64,000 bases of DNA from the NCBI RefSeq assembly GCF_023898315.1, contig NC_064622.1:75774387-75838386 (forward strand). The letters run 5' to 3'. Positions 1 through 10,805 of the stretch are shown here, piece by piece; within the stretch, counting starts at the first letter, position 1, and each line of letters begins with the position of its first letter. Made by a program: the position numbers and the translations under genes. This DNA is from Schistocerca nitens (lineage: Eukaryota; Arthropoda; Insecta; Orthoptera; Acrididae). The notes below the pieces were generated by a model. The model worked only from the letters and a program-made list of their open reading frames with translations, did no database searches and was not told the DNA's origin.

Positions 1-218
1 ACCAACAAAAATATATCATTGTACCATACCCTGTTTACGAGATACCTCGTCAAATACTGCAGAGCGAAATTCGCTAGAGAGACAGGGGAAATACATGTAC
101 AAATGAGTGTTAAATATTTGTAACATGTGGCAACTATATCTGGCATGTCCGAACGCTGGCAAAGCCACGGGTAAAAGGCTCATCCTAAACCCCTGGAACG
201 ATTTCAATCAACCTTTTA

Positions 219-2197
219 CGTTTATTTATTTATTTTTGAGTCAGCAGTATTCTGACTGGTGAGATGCGGCCCTCCACGAATTTCTCTCCTGTGCCAATCT
301 CTTCACCTCAGAGTAGCACTTGCAACCTACGTCCTCAGTTATTTGCTGACTGTATTCCAATATCTGTCTTCCTCTACAGTTTTTGCCCTCTACAGTTCCC
401 TCTAGTACCTTGGAAGTCATTCCCTGATGTCTTACCAGGTGGCCTATCAACCGATCCCTTCACCTTGTCAGTGTTTTCCACGTATTCCTTTCCTCTCCGA
501 TTCCGTGCAGAACCTCCTCATTCCTCACCTTATCAGTCCACCAAATTATCAACATTCATCCGTAGCACCACATCTCAAATGCCTCTATTCTCTTCTTCTC
601 CAGTTTTCCCACAGTCCAGGTTCCAAAGCCATACAATTCTGTGCTCCAAAAGTATATTCTCAGAAATTTCTTCCTCAGATTAAGGCCAATATTTGATACT
701 AGGAGACTTCTGTTTGCCAGGAATGCCCTTTTTACTGGTGATAATCTGCTTTTAATGTCCTCCTTGCTCCGTCAGTCATTGGTTATTTTGATGGCCAAGT
801 AGTAGAACCTCGTGACCATCAATCCTGATATTTTCTCGCTGTTCTCATTTCTGCTACTTCTCATTACTTTCCCTTTTCTTCGATTCAGTCTCAGTCTCTG
901 TACTCATTAGATTCTTCGTTCCATTCAACAGATCCTGTAATTCTTATTCCCTTTCAAATGGTCCAAATGGCTCTGAGCACTATGGGACTTAATATCTGAG
1001 GTCATCAGTCCTCTAGAACTTAGAACTACTTAAACCTAACTAACCTAAGGACATCGCACACACCCATGCCTGGGGCAGGATTCGAACCTGCGACCGTAGC
1101 AGTAGCGCGGTTCCAGACTGAAGCGCCTAGAACTGCTTGGCCACACTGGCCGGCCTTCTTTCCTTTCACTCAGGGTAGAAATGTCATCAGCGAATCGTAT
1201 CATTGATATCCTTTCACCTTGAATTCTAATCCCACTGCAGAGCCTTTCTTTTATTTTTTATCATTGCTTCTTCGATGTACAGACTGAAGAGTGCAGATGA
1301 AGGACTACATCCCGGTCTTACACGTTTTTTAATCCGAGCACTTCATTCTTGGTCACCCACACTTATTATTCCCTCTAGCCTCTTGTACACATTGTATATT
1401 AACCGTCTCTCCCTACAGCTTACCCCTGTTTTTATCAGAATTTCGAACATCTTCCACCATTTTACATAGTCGAACTCTTTTTCAGGTCGAAAATCCTATG
1501 AACGTGTCTTGATTTTTCTTTGATCTTGCTTAGATTATCAACAGCAACGTCAGAATTGCCCTTCTGGTGCCTTTACGTTTCCTAAAGCCAAAATGATCGT
1601 CATCTAACACATCCTCAATTTTTTTTTCCGTTCTTGTGTATAATATTCTTGTGAGCAACTTGGATGCATGAGCTGTTAAGCCAACTGTGCGATAATTCTC
1701 GCACTTGTCAGCTGTTGCGGTCGTCGGAATTCTGTACGTAATAGTCTTCCGAAAGTCAGTTGGTATATCGCCAGACTAATACATTCTACACACCAACTTG
1801 TATAGCCGTTTTGCTGCCACTTCCTCCAAACGATTTTAGAAATTATGATGGCATGATATGTATTCCTTTCTGCTTTACTCGATCGTAAGTTTCCCAACGC
1901 TCTTTTAAATTCTGATTCTAATACTCGAGCCCCTGTCTCTTCTATATCGACTCCTGTTTCTTCTACTATGACGTCATTAGACAAGTCTTGCCCCTTATAG
2001 AGGCCTTTAGTGTACTCTCTACACTTAACCACTCTCTGCTGTGCATTTAATAGTGGAATTCCCGTTGCAGTCTTAATGATACCGCCCTTGCTTTTAATTT
2101 CACCGAAAGTTGGTTTGACTTTTCTATATGCTGAGTTAGTCCTTCCGACAATCATTTCTGTTTCAATTTCTTCAATTTTTCCTGCAGCCATTTCACC
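219..2197 (-). mobile_element. RTE-clade LINE remnant, 3' end present, 5' truncated
   Basis: This is the same family as the better copy at 42472-45757. The 3' end carries a TTTA-repeat tail (219-238). Going upstream on the minus strand come the reverse transcriptase C-terminus, the RT body (antisense of the FADD region near 1190-1210), and the linker between endonuclease and RT (1676-2191, containing SAYRKVKPTFGEIKSKGG). Reading frames are broken many times, so it codes for nothing. A SINE is inserted at 956-1154. Similarity to the family copy stops near 2197, next to a hairpin element. Confidence 0.85.
956..1154 (-). mobile_element. Leu-like-tRNA SINE (family A), copy 1
   Basis: Family A is a ~200 bp tRNA-derived SINE. 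The sense strand here is minus. It has a head with a Pol III A box (TGGCCxAGCxGTTC) and B box (GGTTCGAATCC), then a body with GGACTGATGACCTCAGAT and a tail AGAGCCATTTGxACC. It lies inside the RTE remnant. The flanks TTCTTATTCCCTTTCA and TTCTTTCCTTTCA look like a decayed target-site duplication. Confidence 0.9.
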
Positions 2198-2209
2198 TTC
2201 TAGAAGATG

Positions 2210-2422
2210 GAATTGGAAGGAAAATCAGCATTGGCCGTATTTTGTTGTTTTATTGTCAGCAAAATCGATTTTCAGCCACTTAGTGACCATCCTCAGTGCT
2301 GTAATGTACAATCGATTTTGCTGACAATAAAACAACAAAATACGGCCAATGCTGATTTTCCTTCCAATTCTATCCACTATTTGGTCGTGGTGCAGATAAC
2401 CGTCCATGGAGTCGCGAATCAA
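2210..2422. mobile_element. Foldback element FB1, perfect 61 bp arms
   Basis: The arms 2210-2270 and 2310-2370 are reverse complements with no mismatch that I can find. They flank a 39 bp loop containing GTGACCATCCTCAGTGCTG. A 52 bp unpaired tail (2371-2422) follows. The whole unit is bounded by a perfect 13 bp direct repeat TTCTAGAAGATGG (2198-2210 and 2423-2435; the last base of the first copy is also the first base of the arm), which looks like a target-site duplication. No coding potential. The loop motif is shared with the foldback elements at 12.7, 32.7 and 35.8 kb. Confidence 0.8.
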
Positions 2423-2435
2423 TTCTAGAAGATGG

Positions 2436-2982
2436 CTATAAGTAATGGGTTGGCAACGTCGGGTGATCAGCTAGTCTGTCAGTAGAGCAATTCGATCATA
2501 ATTTGATTTCGAAACTCGGAGAGTAGCCGTATTTCCAGATTAAACAGTCCTAATTTCGATCAGCCTTTTATGCAAGTGATACTCTTTCTCTTTATGCCCA
2601 AACGTTTTTCAGCACCTACGTACTATTATCATTTTTAAAATTAAAACAGATTTATTTTAGTGACATCTCATCCATATGAACATCTTCTGTGGATTAACGT
2701 GCACAAAACGGTACATCCCATCAAAAGGGGCCAAACAGAGAGAGACAAACCAAACTCGTGTGTTTGTGAAGTTCTGAAATTTAAACTTAAGAGACTGACT
2801 CAATAGAAACGTGTATCGTGTTTCTGTGTGTGTTTCTCCGATAAGGAGAGGTGTCACAAAATAATTTATGGCATCTACCAAAAAATGAAAAGATGCTCTT
2901 ACAACACGTAACATTCAAGAGAACAGAAATACCAACTGATGATGGGAGAAAAAATATGTTTGTGCATAGTAAAAACTAGTTG
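2436..2982. other. No recognised feature
   Basis: AT-rich sequence without a convincing gene, repeat tail or inverted repeat. The minus-strand open frame at 2657-2914 has no recognisable family features. Confidence 0.4.
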
Positions 2983-2994
2983 TTTACATTAACA

Positions 2995-3170
2995 AAAAAA
3001 TGGCTCTGAGCACTATGGGACTTAACTTCTAAGGTCATCAGTCCCCTAGAACTAACTAACCTAAGGACATCACACACATCCATGCCCGAGGCAGGATTCG
3101 AACCTGCGACCGTAGCGGTCGCGCGGTTCCAGACTGTGGCGCCTAGAACCGCTCGGCGATCCCGGCCGGC
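2995..3170 (-). mobile_element. SINE family A, copy 2, with target-site duplication
   Basis: Head, B box and CCGGCCGGC 5' terminus are present on the minus strand. It is flanked by a perfect 12 bp duplication TTTACATTAACA (2983-2994 and 3171-3182), so both insertion boundaries are certain. Confidence 0.93.
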
Positions 3171-3329
3171 TTTACATTAACAGTCGGACCTAAATTCACA
3201 TAACACTTTTAGCACGCCCAAAAAAAACAGGCCATGGACAGCCGTAGCAAGGAAGCAAGGCATGCTTCTCAACTGGCTTTGGTAGAAATGTGAGTCTTAT
3301 TCCTTACGTTCATCACATATATTCTTGTC

Positions 3330-4000
3330 AGTTGTCCCGCGACGATATTTCACTGTGTCCCGCGCCACTTGTCGATCGATAGACCAGCTCGTGCGGAGAT
3401 AATGAAGGCGGCAGCTGTCAAACCTGGCGCCACCGAATTCATTTAGACGTTGCCGAATTAATTCCAGGCGAAGGGGCGGCCTCCGTTTCGCGAACGGCAG
3501 GGACGGAGGTTCGGCAGTCGATCGGCGCAGCCCGCCGGTCGCAGGTGCGGAACGTGAGTCGACGGGCGCTCACGTTACGTCAGCAATGGGGGGGGGGGGT
3601 ACTGGGAGGAGGAGGTAAGAGAGGATCCGGGGCACGTGGGAGGAACGCCAACCTGGAGGCGACAGGCGCAGGCCGGCTCCTTAAATATCTCCTAACCGGA
3701 TTGCCGCGCCGCTGTTGTCGCTAAACGCATTAAAACACGGTCCGCGTGAGAGCCAAGTTTCAACTGAGGTGGATGGAGGCGGGGGATCCCCCGCTTCCCG
3801 GGCGCAGCCGAGCCCAGCTATCGGTGACGAGCGCCGACAAATTAGCGTCACTTCTCGTTAAGATACGCGAGCCGCCGGCACCGCGCGAGGAGGAGAGAGA
3901 ATAGCGGGCCGTGCGTTCGGCACCTCACACCCGGCAGCTGAGCGGCCGTCTCCTTGCGGACAGACGCAGTGTGCGCGCCCCGAGTTCGTTTACCTGGAAG
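3330..4000. promoter_or_regulatory. CpG-rich patch, possible regulatory sequence
   Basis: GC- and CpG-rich sequence that contrasts sharply with the AT-rich surroundings. It holds a 12-13 base G run near 3586-3598 and AT-rich cores in GC context such as CCGAATTAATTCC. Open frames on both strands here (for example 3911-4219) have no family signature, so I call no gene. It could be an unmethylated island, a regulatory element or a first exon. The sequence alone does not decide. Confidence 0.3.
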
Positions 4001-4222
4001 ATGCTAAAGCACCAGTTTCCCATACCGCAATTCAATTTAAAAGTTAAAATCACCGGCACGTTCTGTTTGATAGTGTTCTCCTTGCGCTGGTCAGGCCGGG
4101 AGGCCACAGCGAGCAGAGTGGCTCCTGGGACTCGAAGCGCACGAACGAGTGATGACCAGGCATGCTCGCGGCGTCAGGAATCGTTTCAGTACGCAGACGG
4201 CAACATCGGAGTGCACTGAGAT

Positions 4223-4224
<2 letters not shown>

Positions 4225-4278
<54 letters not shown>
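4225..4278. repeat. (TA)n microsatellite, left of a mariner derivative
   Basis: About 54 bp of pure AT alternation. It abuts the left end of the mariner derivative at 4279. With the matching tract at 5029-5106 it suggests insertion into, or expansion of, the TA target. Confidence 0.95.
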
Positions 4279-4280
<2 letters not shown>

Positions 4281-5026
4281 TGTTACGAAAAGGTACGGCC
4301 AAACTTTCAGGAAACATTCCTCACACACAAATAAAGAAAACATGTTATGTGGACATGTGTCCGGAAACGCTTAATTTCCATGTTAGAGCTCATTTCAGTT
4401 TCGTCGTCCACCTACGCACAATGGAACACGTTATCATGATTTCATACGGGATACTCTACCTGTTCTGCCAGAACATGTGCCTTTACAAGTACGACACAAC
4501 ATGTGGTTCATGCACGATGAAGCTCGTGCACATTTCAGTCGAAGTGTTCGTACGCTTCTCAACAACAGATTCGGTGACCGATGGATTGGTAGAGGCCTCC
4601 ACGCTCTCCTGACCTCAACCCTCTTGACTTTTATTTAAGGGGGCATTTGAAAGCTCTTGTCTACGCAACCCCGGTACCAAATGTAGAAACTCTTTGTGCT
4701 CGTATTGTGGACGGCTGTGATACAATACGCCATTCTCCAGGGCTGCATCAGCGCATCGGGGATTCCATGCGACGGAGGGTGGATGCATGTATCCTCGCTA
4801 ATGGAGGACATTTTGAACATTTCCTGTAACAAAGTGTTTGAAGTCACGCTGGTACGTTCTGTTGCTGTGTGTTTCTATTCCATGATTAATGTGATTTGAA
4901 GAGAAGTAATAAAATGAGCTGTAACATGGAAAGTAAGCGTTTCCGGACACATGTCCACATAACATATTTTCTTTCTTTGTGTGTGAGGAATGTTTCCTGA
5001 AAGTTTGGCCGTACCTTTTTGTAACA

Positions 5027-5028
<2 letters not shown>
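4279..5028 (+). mobile_element. DD41D mariner, internal-deletion derivative
   Basis: Both ends match the terminal inverted repeats of the element at 28438-30018 (GGTGTTAC.AAAAGGTAC inward). The terminal CA of the CAGGGTG end is missing on both sides. Internal sequence jumps near 4408 from the left terminal region straight to the middle of the transposase, removing roughly 800 bp. The remaining transposase C-terminal half has frame breaks (it ends in GGHFEHFL near 4829). It is non-autonomous. Confidence 0.88.

Positions 5029-5106
<78 letters not shown>
5029..5106. repeat. (TA)n microsatellite, right of the mariner derivative
   Basis: About 78 bp of pure AT alternation directly abutting the right end GTAACACC of the mariner derivative. 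The TA target duplication of this transposon class is embedded in it. Confidence 0.95.
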
Positions 5107-5108
<2 letters not shown>

Positions 5109-5330
5109 CACTTGTCGGACCTCTGATGGTATACGCAACTCCAGTCTCAAGTTTCGCAGCTCCCCCACGTTCGCACCGCCTGCGACTCATAAAGAACAAG
5201 CTATTGCGGATCATAAGCAATGCTCCGAGATATGCACATACCGCGGATTTACGTAGTGAAATCCGCCTCGATACTCTTTCGGAGATTATCGAAATACTCG
5301 AAGAACCCCCTCACGTGATTAAAATCCCAC
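5107..5330 (+). pseudogene. Jockey-type LINE reverse transcriptase C-terminal fragment
   Basis: The frame reads RPLMVYATPVSSFAA, then LRLIKNKLLRIISNAPRYAH and ADLRSEIRLDTLSEII. This is the conserved segment after the RT domain of Jockey-clade and related non-LTR retrotransposons (R..VQNK.LR.I.NAPRY....LH..L...T..E.I). No RT catalytic motifs are present. The fragment starts at the (TA)n tract, so the upstream part is lost. Clade assignment is by motif memory only. Confidence 0.75.
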
Positions 5331-5483
5331 GAGCTCTCGAAGAGCTCTCTTGGCCACTCTCAAGTGGTAAACAACTGCCGTGTTCCCGTGGCCTCGCCGT
5401 TATATAGCAGCGCCGCTGGCAAGAGATCCTATAAAAGGTGTTTAAGAGGAGATAGAGGCTGCTCCACTGAACAATTTTAGGTA

Positions 5484-6218
5484 GGGAATTTGGTGTCGGA
5501 GAAGGCAAGTTAAGGAGACAACAGAAATGAAATCGCATTTCTGCGGACTTTTTTATTTACATCAGCTAACTGCAAAAAACATTAGTGACACAATGAACGT
5601 ACCATTACTACTGTATCTTACAAAATGTGCTGAAACTGACGGCCATGATCCTCAATGCAAGCATGACACCGGCGAACCAGATTCTGACGCAACCTGACAA
5701 ATAGCCCTGGTGTGTTTCGAATGACATCACAGGCAATTACAATTCTGGCGACTAATTCCATCCCCGTATCCACTGGGGTCTCATACACAAGTTACTTTGG
5801 ATATTCCCGTAGGAAATAAACAAGGGGATGCAGTCAGGAGACTACGCAGACCACGGAATAGTTTCCCCTTCCAGTGCAGCGACCAGGAAGTAATGTACCG
5901 GTACTGCTCCATCGCATTATACTGAGCGTCTGTGAATAGCACGGAGAAACGAATGAGTCTGTCGTTCATTCGTAATACGTTCTGTTAGGGAAAAATGTCA
6001 GTACGATACAACAGAGCCACCTTACAGACAACGAAAACAAACAAAACCAGCATCGTGACTTCTAATAATTAGGCACGCCCTCCTTGCAGGAAATAAAGAA
6101 CGTACATGTAAATAAACAGCACAGTACGTATAAAATTGTATGTATGTTAGGTGTAAATAAGCTGGAAATTAGTAACGTGCATATCTCCTTAAGGTGCCTT
6201 CTCCGACACCAGGTTCCC
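5484..6218 (-). mobile_element. TA-flanked mariner-like element, transposase truncated
   Basis: The 35 bp terminal inverted repeats (GGGAA.cTGGTGTCGGAGAA inward) start at 5484 and end at 6218 with about four mismatches. TA dinucleotides lie outside both ends (5482-5483, 6219-6220). On the minus strand, about 5610-5760 gives an open stretch ending LVRRCHACIEDHGRQFQHIL, the C-terminal signature of the DD41D-type transposases at 29.8 and 59.2 kb. The catalytic region is missing or decayed, so this is a non-autonomous derivative of a third, distinct family. Confidence 0.82.
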
Positions 6219-6220
6219 TA

Positions 6221-7369
6221 GCTCAAATATTTCAGTGGAGTATTTTCTATGTCTGTTACATTTTTGCACGCTCTTATGGAAGTAACCTATATAACAGGCT
6301 GAATCGTCCGCCATGTTTTGCCGATCGCTGAGGATTCAGCAGTATTTACCTTGCTGGTGTTTGACCTATTCACGCAACTTTTTATAGTATTTCTCATAAA
6401 ATTTTTGATATTGGTTATGTGAGGTGAACCAAGGAGTAATTAATTTTTATAATTGCCTTTTTACGAGTACATTACAGAAAAGTTCAAATGAAATACTACA
6501 CAGCTATAGAAACATAGGCTCGGAAATTGCGTGATAATTTGTAAATATTAAATGTAATAAGATAAAAACACGGTACCAACATCTTCAAATGTGGATTTGA
6601 CAACTTGTAGCTGTTCTTTAGTTTTGGCTGTATACATCCACTTGTAAAAGATGTGCTTATTTTTTTATTCTGAAGGATGTAGAGTACTTTAAGAAATGTA
6701 TAGTTTCATCTTACGGTGAAACGAATTTTTATTAATAGTTTGATCTCTCATTTAATGAGGATTCATTTTATGTAGTTCATGATAGGTTTGTTGCTTGTTG
6801 AGGTGTGTTACGTTACCCTGAAAGTTCCCTCATAGTGACCAATTCGCTATAAAAATATCTGAATTATAATTCGTACTATCCTGCCTGTATAAGAAATGGG
6901 GTTAGGTGTTATTCAATTGGCGTACGTGTGTTTATGATACGACGTATAAATCCCTCAAAAATATTTCTCTCCACTTTTCCAATTGCGAAAATATCTCAGG
7001 AATCGAAAAATTTTGAGACGAACTGCTTCGGTACAGTTTTCGGCTGGGAAGAAACGCAATTGCATATCACTGGTTTCATGTTTAGGACTACTTTTATTAA
7101 CGTATATTTACAATACACAGCTGGGCGCCAGGTGGTCCCCAACTGTCTCTCCGGTAGTATACGGCTCATCTTTTTCTTCTTTCACAGTCACTAGAAAGTC
7201 TCAACGTACGAAAACCATTTTTTGCAATAGTTAGTGTAGTTCACAGCTGAGCAGGCCCCCACATTTACGACGAATTCTTCAGTACATTCAATTAGAAATC
7301 TCCACATGCGCTGTGAGACGTATGTATCAATATCATGTAATTTCGGAAAACATGGCGGACAGTACAGCT
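6221..7369. other. No recognised feature (AT-rich)
   Basis: AT-rich sequence. The open frames (6928-7194 and overlapping ones) have no recognisable domain. I see no inverted or direct repeat structure. Confidence 0.4.
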
Positions 7370-7945
7370 CAGTTGGCTGTGACGTCACTGGTGCTCTGTT
7401 CCTCGCCAGCTGTGGTAATGTTTCCGACCGTCAGGCCCTCTTCAGCCTTGCGATGACCGGTTTCCAGGCTGTGCTGAGCTGCAAACCACCTTCCTTACTG
7501 ATGGTGTTATCAGATATCTTTATTTCTGAAGTTTCCGTTCTGATGTTGTCGGAAAAACGCTATGTCCTCATGAAGGCAGATGTTTCGTCGAATAGAACTG
7601 GGTGTCGATTTTCTAAAATGCATTCTGGTAAGGCTGATTTTCCAGTATGGCGTAGGCACCTCTCGTGTTCTGTCCGGCGGTGTTTCAGAGTGCGTACTGT
7701 TTGACCGACGTAAGTGCAGCCATACTTAGTATTTTGTACATCAAATGGTTCAAATGAATCTGAGCACTACTTAAACCTATCTAACCTAAGGACGTCACAC
7801 ACATAAATGCCCGAGGCAGGGTTCGAACCTGCGACCGTAGCGGTCGCGATGGTCCACACTGTAGCGCCTAGAACCTCTCGGACACCCCGGCCGGCTTTTG
7901 TACATCCCAGGCGTTCTAAGCCCTAGATCAGGCCTAATGAACTGT
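7370..7945 (-). pseudogene. Penelope-like element fragment with GIY-YIG endonuclease
   Basis: The minus strand reads DLGLRTPGMYK, then after a frame break TKYGCTYVGQTVRTLKHRR, then a segment containing KSALPECILENRHPV and FDET. These match the GIY-YIG endonuclease of Penelope-like retroelements (GxYxIxCxCG..YIGQTGR....R..EH....KSA.AEH....H...F..T). A SINE (7743-7895) splits it. The 3' untranslated part includes GTGACGTCACTGGTGCTCT. It forms an inverted pair with the fragment at 7946-8335. Confidence 0.8.
7743..7895 (-). mobile_element. SINE family A, copy 3, internally deleted
   Basis: The head with B box is intact, but about 40 bp of the body is missing between CTGAGCACTA and CTTAAACCTA. 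It is flanked by a perfect 11 bp duplication TTTTGTACATC (7732-7742 and 7896-7906), so it inserted into the Penelope-like fragment. Confidence 0.92.
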
Positions 7946-8335
7946 CATATTTTCGCTGGAGGCCTGATCGCTGATGAGATGTTGTGTCTTTTCAGAAACC
8001 CGCTAATCTTTACCGACACTGTGTCACAGAAACGTGTCACAAAAGAAGCTGTAGGAATAAAAATATCGTAAAACGCCATCAGTAAGGATGGCAGTTTGCA
8101 GCTCAGCACAGACTTGAGCCAGGCCATCACGAGGTAGAAGCGGATGTGACGGACGTGGGACGGAAGCACTACCAAATTTGGCGAGGAAGAGCACCAGTGA
8201 CGTCACAGTCAGCAGCGCGGCTATGATACGGCGAGGCCACGGCGACGCGGCAGTCATGCACCACTTGACATGGCCGAAAAGAGCTCGGTTGAAAGCTCTG
8301 CGGATCTTAACCACTTGGCGTGGCTGAAAGTACCA
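7946..8335 (+). pseudogene. Penelope-like element C-terminal fragment, inverted partner
   Basis: The plus strand reads FTDTVSQKRVTKEAVGIKIS, a stop, then NAISKDGSLQLSTDLSQAI. This matches the tail of Penelope-like proteins (R...E..EI......N.D.G..L...W...). The segment about 8050-8215 is the reverse complement of about 7370-7520, so the two fragments point away from each other with their 3' ends outward. Confidence 0.75.
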
Positions 8336-8340
8336 GAAGA

Positions 8341-9000
8341 TTTTATTAATTCATATCACTGCGGAAACGTGCATTCATACATTACGGTCATAACCGCAGC
8401 TGGAAGCATAACCACCCGAAAAACCTTTCCCTTAGTCAAAAATTAAACCCTGAGGAGGTCTTACATTGAGCACAGAAGCAGTGCATTATCAGTGACCCTG
8501 ATTGGCACCACCAGCTGTACTCTTACAGCCTGAGCGAGCAGGCAAGCCGAACGCACAAGACACGAACAAACCGCTCACGACCCAACGCAAAAAGCGGCCG
8601 CTTTTATAAGCAGACTGACCTCTCAGATGAGGGCTTGGTGCGTTACACTGGCCCTGTAGCTGGCCCAGGAGACGTCGTCGGACGCAAGCTATCGTTTCCT
8701 AACATCCAAACATGAGCTGTCGATACCGGCACAAATCCATTAGTAATCCCACTACCCGCGGAGACTGTCACAAGGGTTTCTTTTTCCCACGGCACATGCC
8801 GCGGTAGTTCTTTCCCCACTGCCCGTAAAGCGGCTACCCTTCGAACGTTCTCTGTCTACTGGCTGTTGGAAGGCGTCGTATGAGTGGGTGATAGCAGCAA
8901 AAAGTACGGACAGCATCACAGGTCTGTATTCTGTAACTCATCGTTTCGAATACTAAGCATATCGCACAAATGACAATACACCTCTTCCTGCTAGACACGA
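8341..9000. other. No recognised feature
   Basis: Mixed-composition sequence with no gene or repeat that I can identify. Confidence 0.4.
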
Positions 9001-9004
9001 TGCA

Positions 9005-10805
9005 ATGAAGTTGGTACGAGGAATGAGAGACAACAAAGAATAATCGAGTTCTGCGTTACATTTCACTTAGTAATATCGAACACACTGTTCGAGAATCACT
9101 AGAGAACGAGGTATACTTGGAAAAAGCTGGGAGATACAGGAAGGTTTAAGCGAGATTACATCATGGTCAGGCAGAGATTCCGAAATGAAATACTTGTTTC
9201 TAAGACGTATCGAGGAGCAGGTATAGACTCAGATCACAATTTAGTAATGATGAAGAGCAGGCTGCAATTGAAGGGAATAGTCAGGAAGAATCAATATGCA
9301 AAAAAGTGGAGTACATAAGTACTATCGAAGGAAGAGATACGCTAGAAGTTCTCTGAAGCTACAGATACTGCGGTAAGGAATAGCTCAGTAGGCAGTTCAG
9401 TTCAGGAGGAACGGATATCTCTATAAATGGGCATCATCGAAATCGCAAAAAAGACCTAGGTAGAAAGAAGGTACATGTGAAGAGATCGTAGGAACAGAAG
9501 AAACATGTTGATCGGTGAAAGAAGGAAGTACGAAATGTTCCGGGAAATTGAGGAAAACATTAATACAAGTGACTTAGGAATGAAATGAATCGGAAGTGTA
9601 AGGAAGCTAAGGCGAAATCGCTGCCTGAAAAATGTGAAGAAATGCAAAAAATTATTATCGGAAGAACTGACTCAATGTATAGGAAGCTCAAAACGATCTT
9701 CGGTGAAATAAAAGCAAGGGTGGTATCGTTTAGAGTGCAACGTAAATTCCACTGATAAATGCAGAGGAGAGAGCATAGAGGTGGAAAAATACGTCGAAGA
9801 CCTGTATGAGGCGGAGGACCTACCTGGTGTGTGACAGAAGAAGAAACAGAAGACGATATAGAAGAGATAACAGATCCAGTATTGGAGTCAGTATTTAAAA
9901 GAGCTTCGGAAGATTTAAGATAAAATAAGGCAAAAGCGATGGAAAATGGAAGAAAGACTATCCAAAAGACATTCTTAGGATTTGTCGACCTGCAAAAAGT
10001 GTTCGACAATGTCAGATGGTCCAAGGTTCGAAATTCTGAGAAAAATGGGGATAACCTATAGGGAAAAACGGTTAGTGTATAATATCTAAAAGGGTCAAGA
10101 GGGAACAATAGGAGTGGAAAACGAAGAACAAAGTGCTCGGATTAGAAATGCTGTGAGACAGCGATATACACTTTCGATCCTATTGTTCAATCTGTATACC
10201 GAAGAGGCAATGACGGAAATAAAAGAAAGTCTCAAGAATAGAATTAAAATTCAGTGATAATATTCGCTGAAGACATTCCGATTAAAGGATCTGTTGAATT
10301 GAATGAACAGTCTAATGGGTACAGAATATGGACTGAGAGAAAGTGAAGAGAGACGAAAGTAACGAGAAGTAGTAGAAATGAGAACAGTAAGAAACTTAAC
10401 ATCAGAACTGTTGATCACGAAATAGATGAAGTTATGGAATTCTGCTACCTAGGCAGCAAGATAACCCATGACGGACGAAGCAACGAGGACATAAAAAGCA
10501 GACTAGCACTGGCAAAAAGGCCATTCAGGCCAACAGAAGTCTGCTAGTATCAAACACAGGCCTTAATTTGAGGAAGAAATTTCTGAGGCTGTACGTTTGG
10601 AGCACAGCATTGTATGGTAGTGAAACGTATACTGCTGGAAAAAGGGAAAACCGGAACAGAAGAGAATCGAAGTATTTGAGACGTGTTGTTAAAGAATAAT
10701 ATTGGAAACTAGGTTGGATGAAAGGTAAGGAATGAGGAGATTCTGTGCAAAACCGGCAAGGAAAGAGATATAAAGAAGACACTGTGCAGAGGAGAGGAAT
10801 ACCAA
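9005..10805 (+). mobile_element. RTE-clade LINE remnant, both ends missing
   Basis: This is collinear with the family copy at 42472-45757 but on the plus strand. It starts in the C-terminal half of the endonuclease (DNA for GLGTRNERGERLIEF is recognisable but decayed) and passes the SDHN motif region (about 9230). It continues through the RT to the post-RT segment GSETYTAG (about 10620) and fades near 10805. Frames are broken throughout, with no tail and no target-site duplication found. Confidence 0.82.

Noticed and set aside
264-696. Plus-strand open frames of 89-139 residues, serine- and proline-rich
   Set aside because: Antisense of the RTE C-terminal domain on the minus strand; no family signature of their own.
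3911-4219. Possible short secreted protein with a hydrophobic segment (TGTFCLIVFSL)
   Set aside because: The frame lies in CpG-rich DNA, runs into the microsatellite, and shows neither a splice context nor a recognisable family.
4050-5407. Open frames translating as long IYIYIY stretches on both strands
   Set aside because: They are translations of the (TA)n tracts joined to mariner ends and are not genes.
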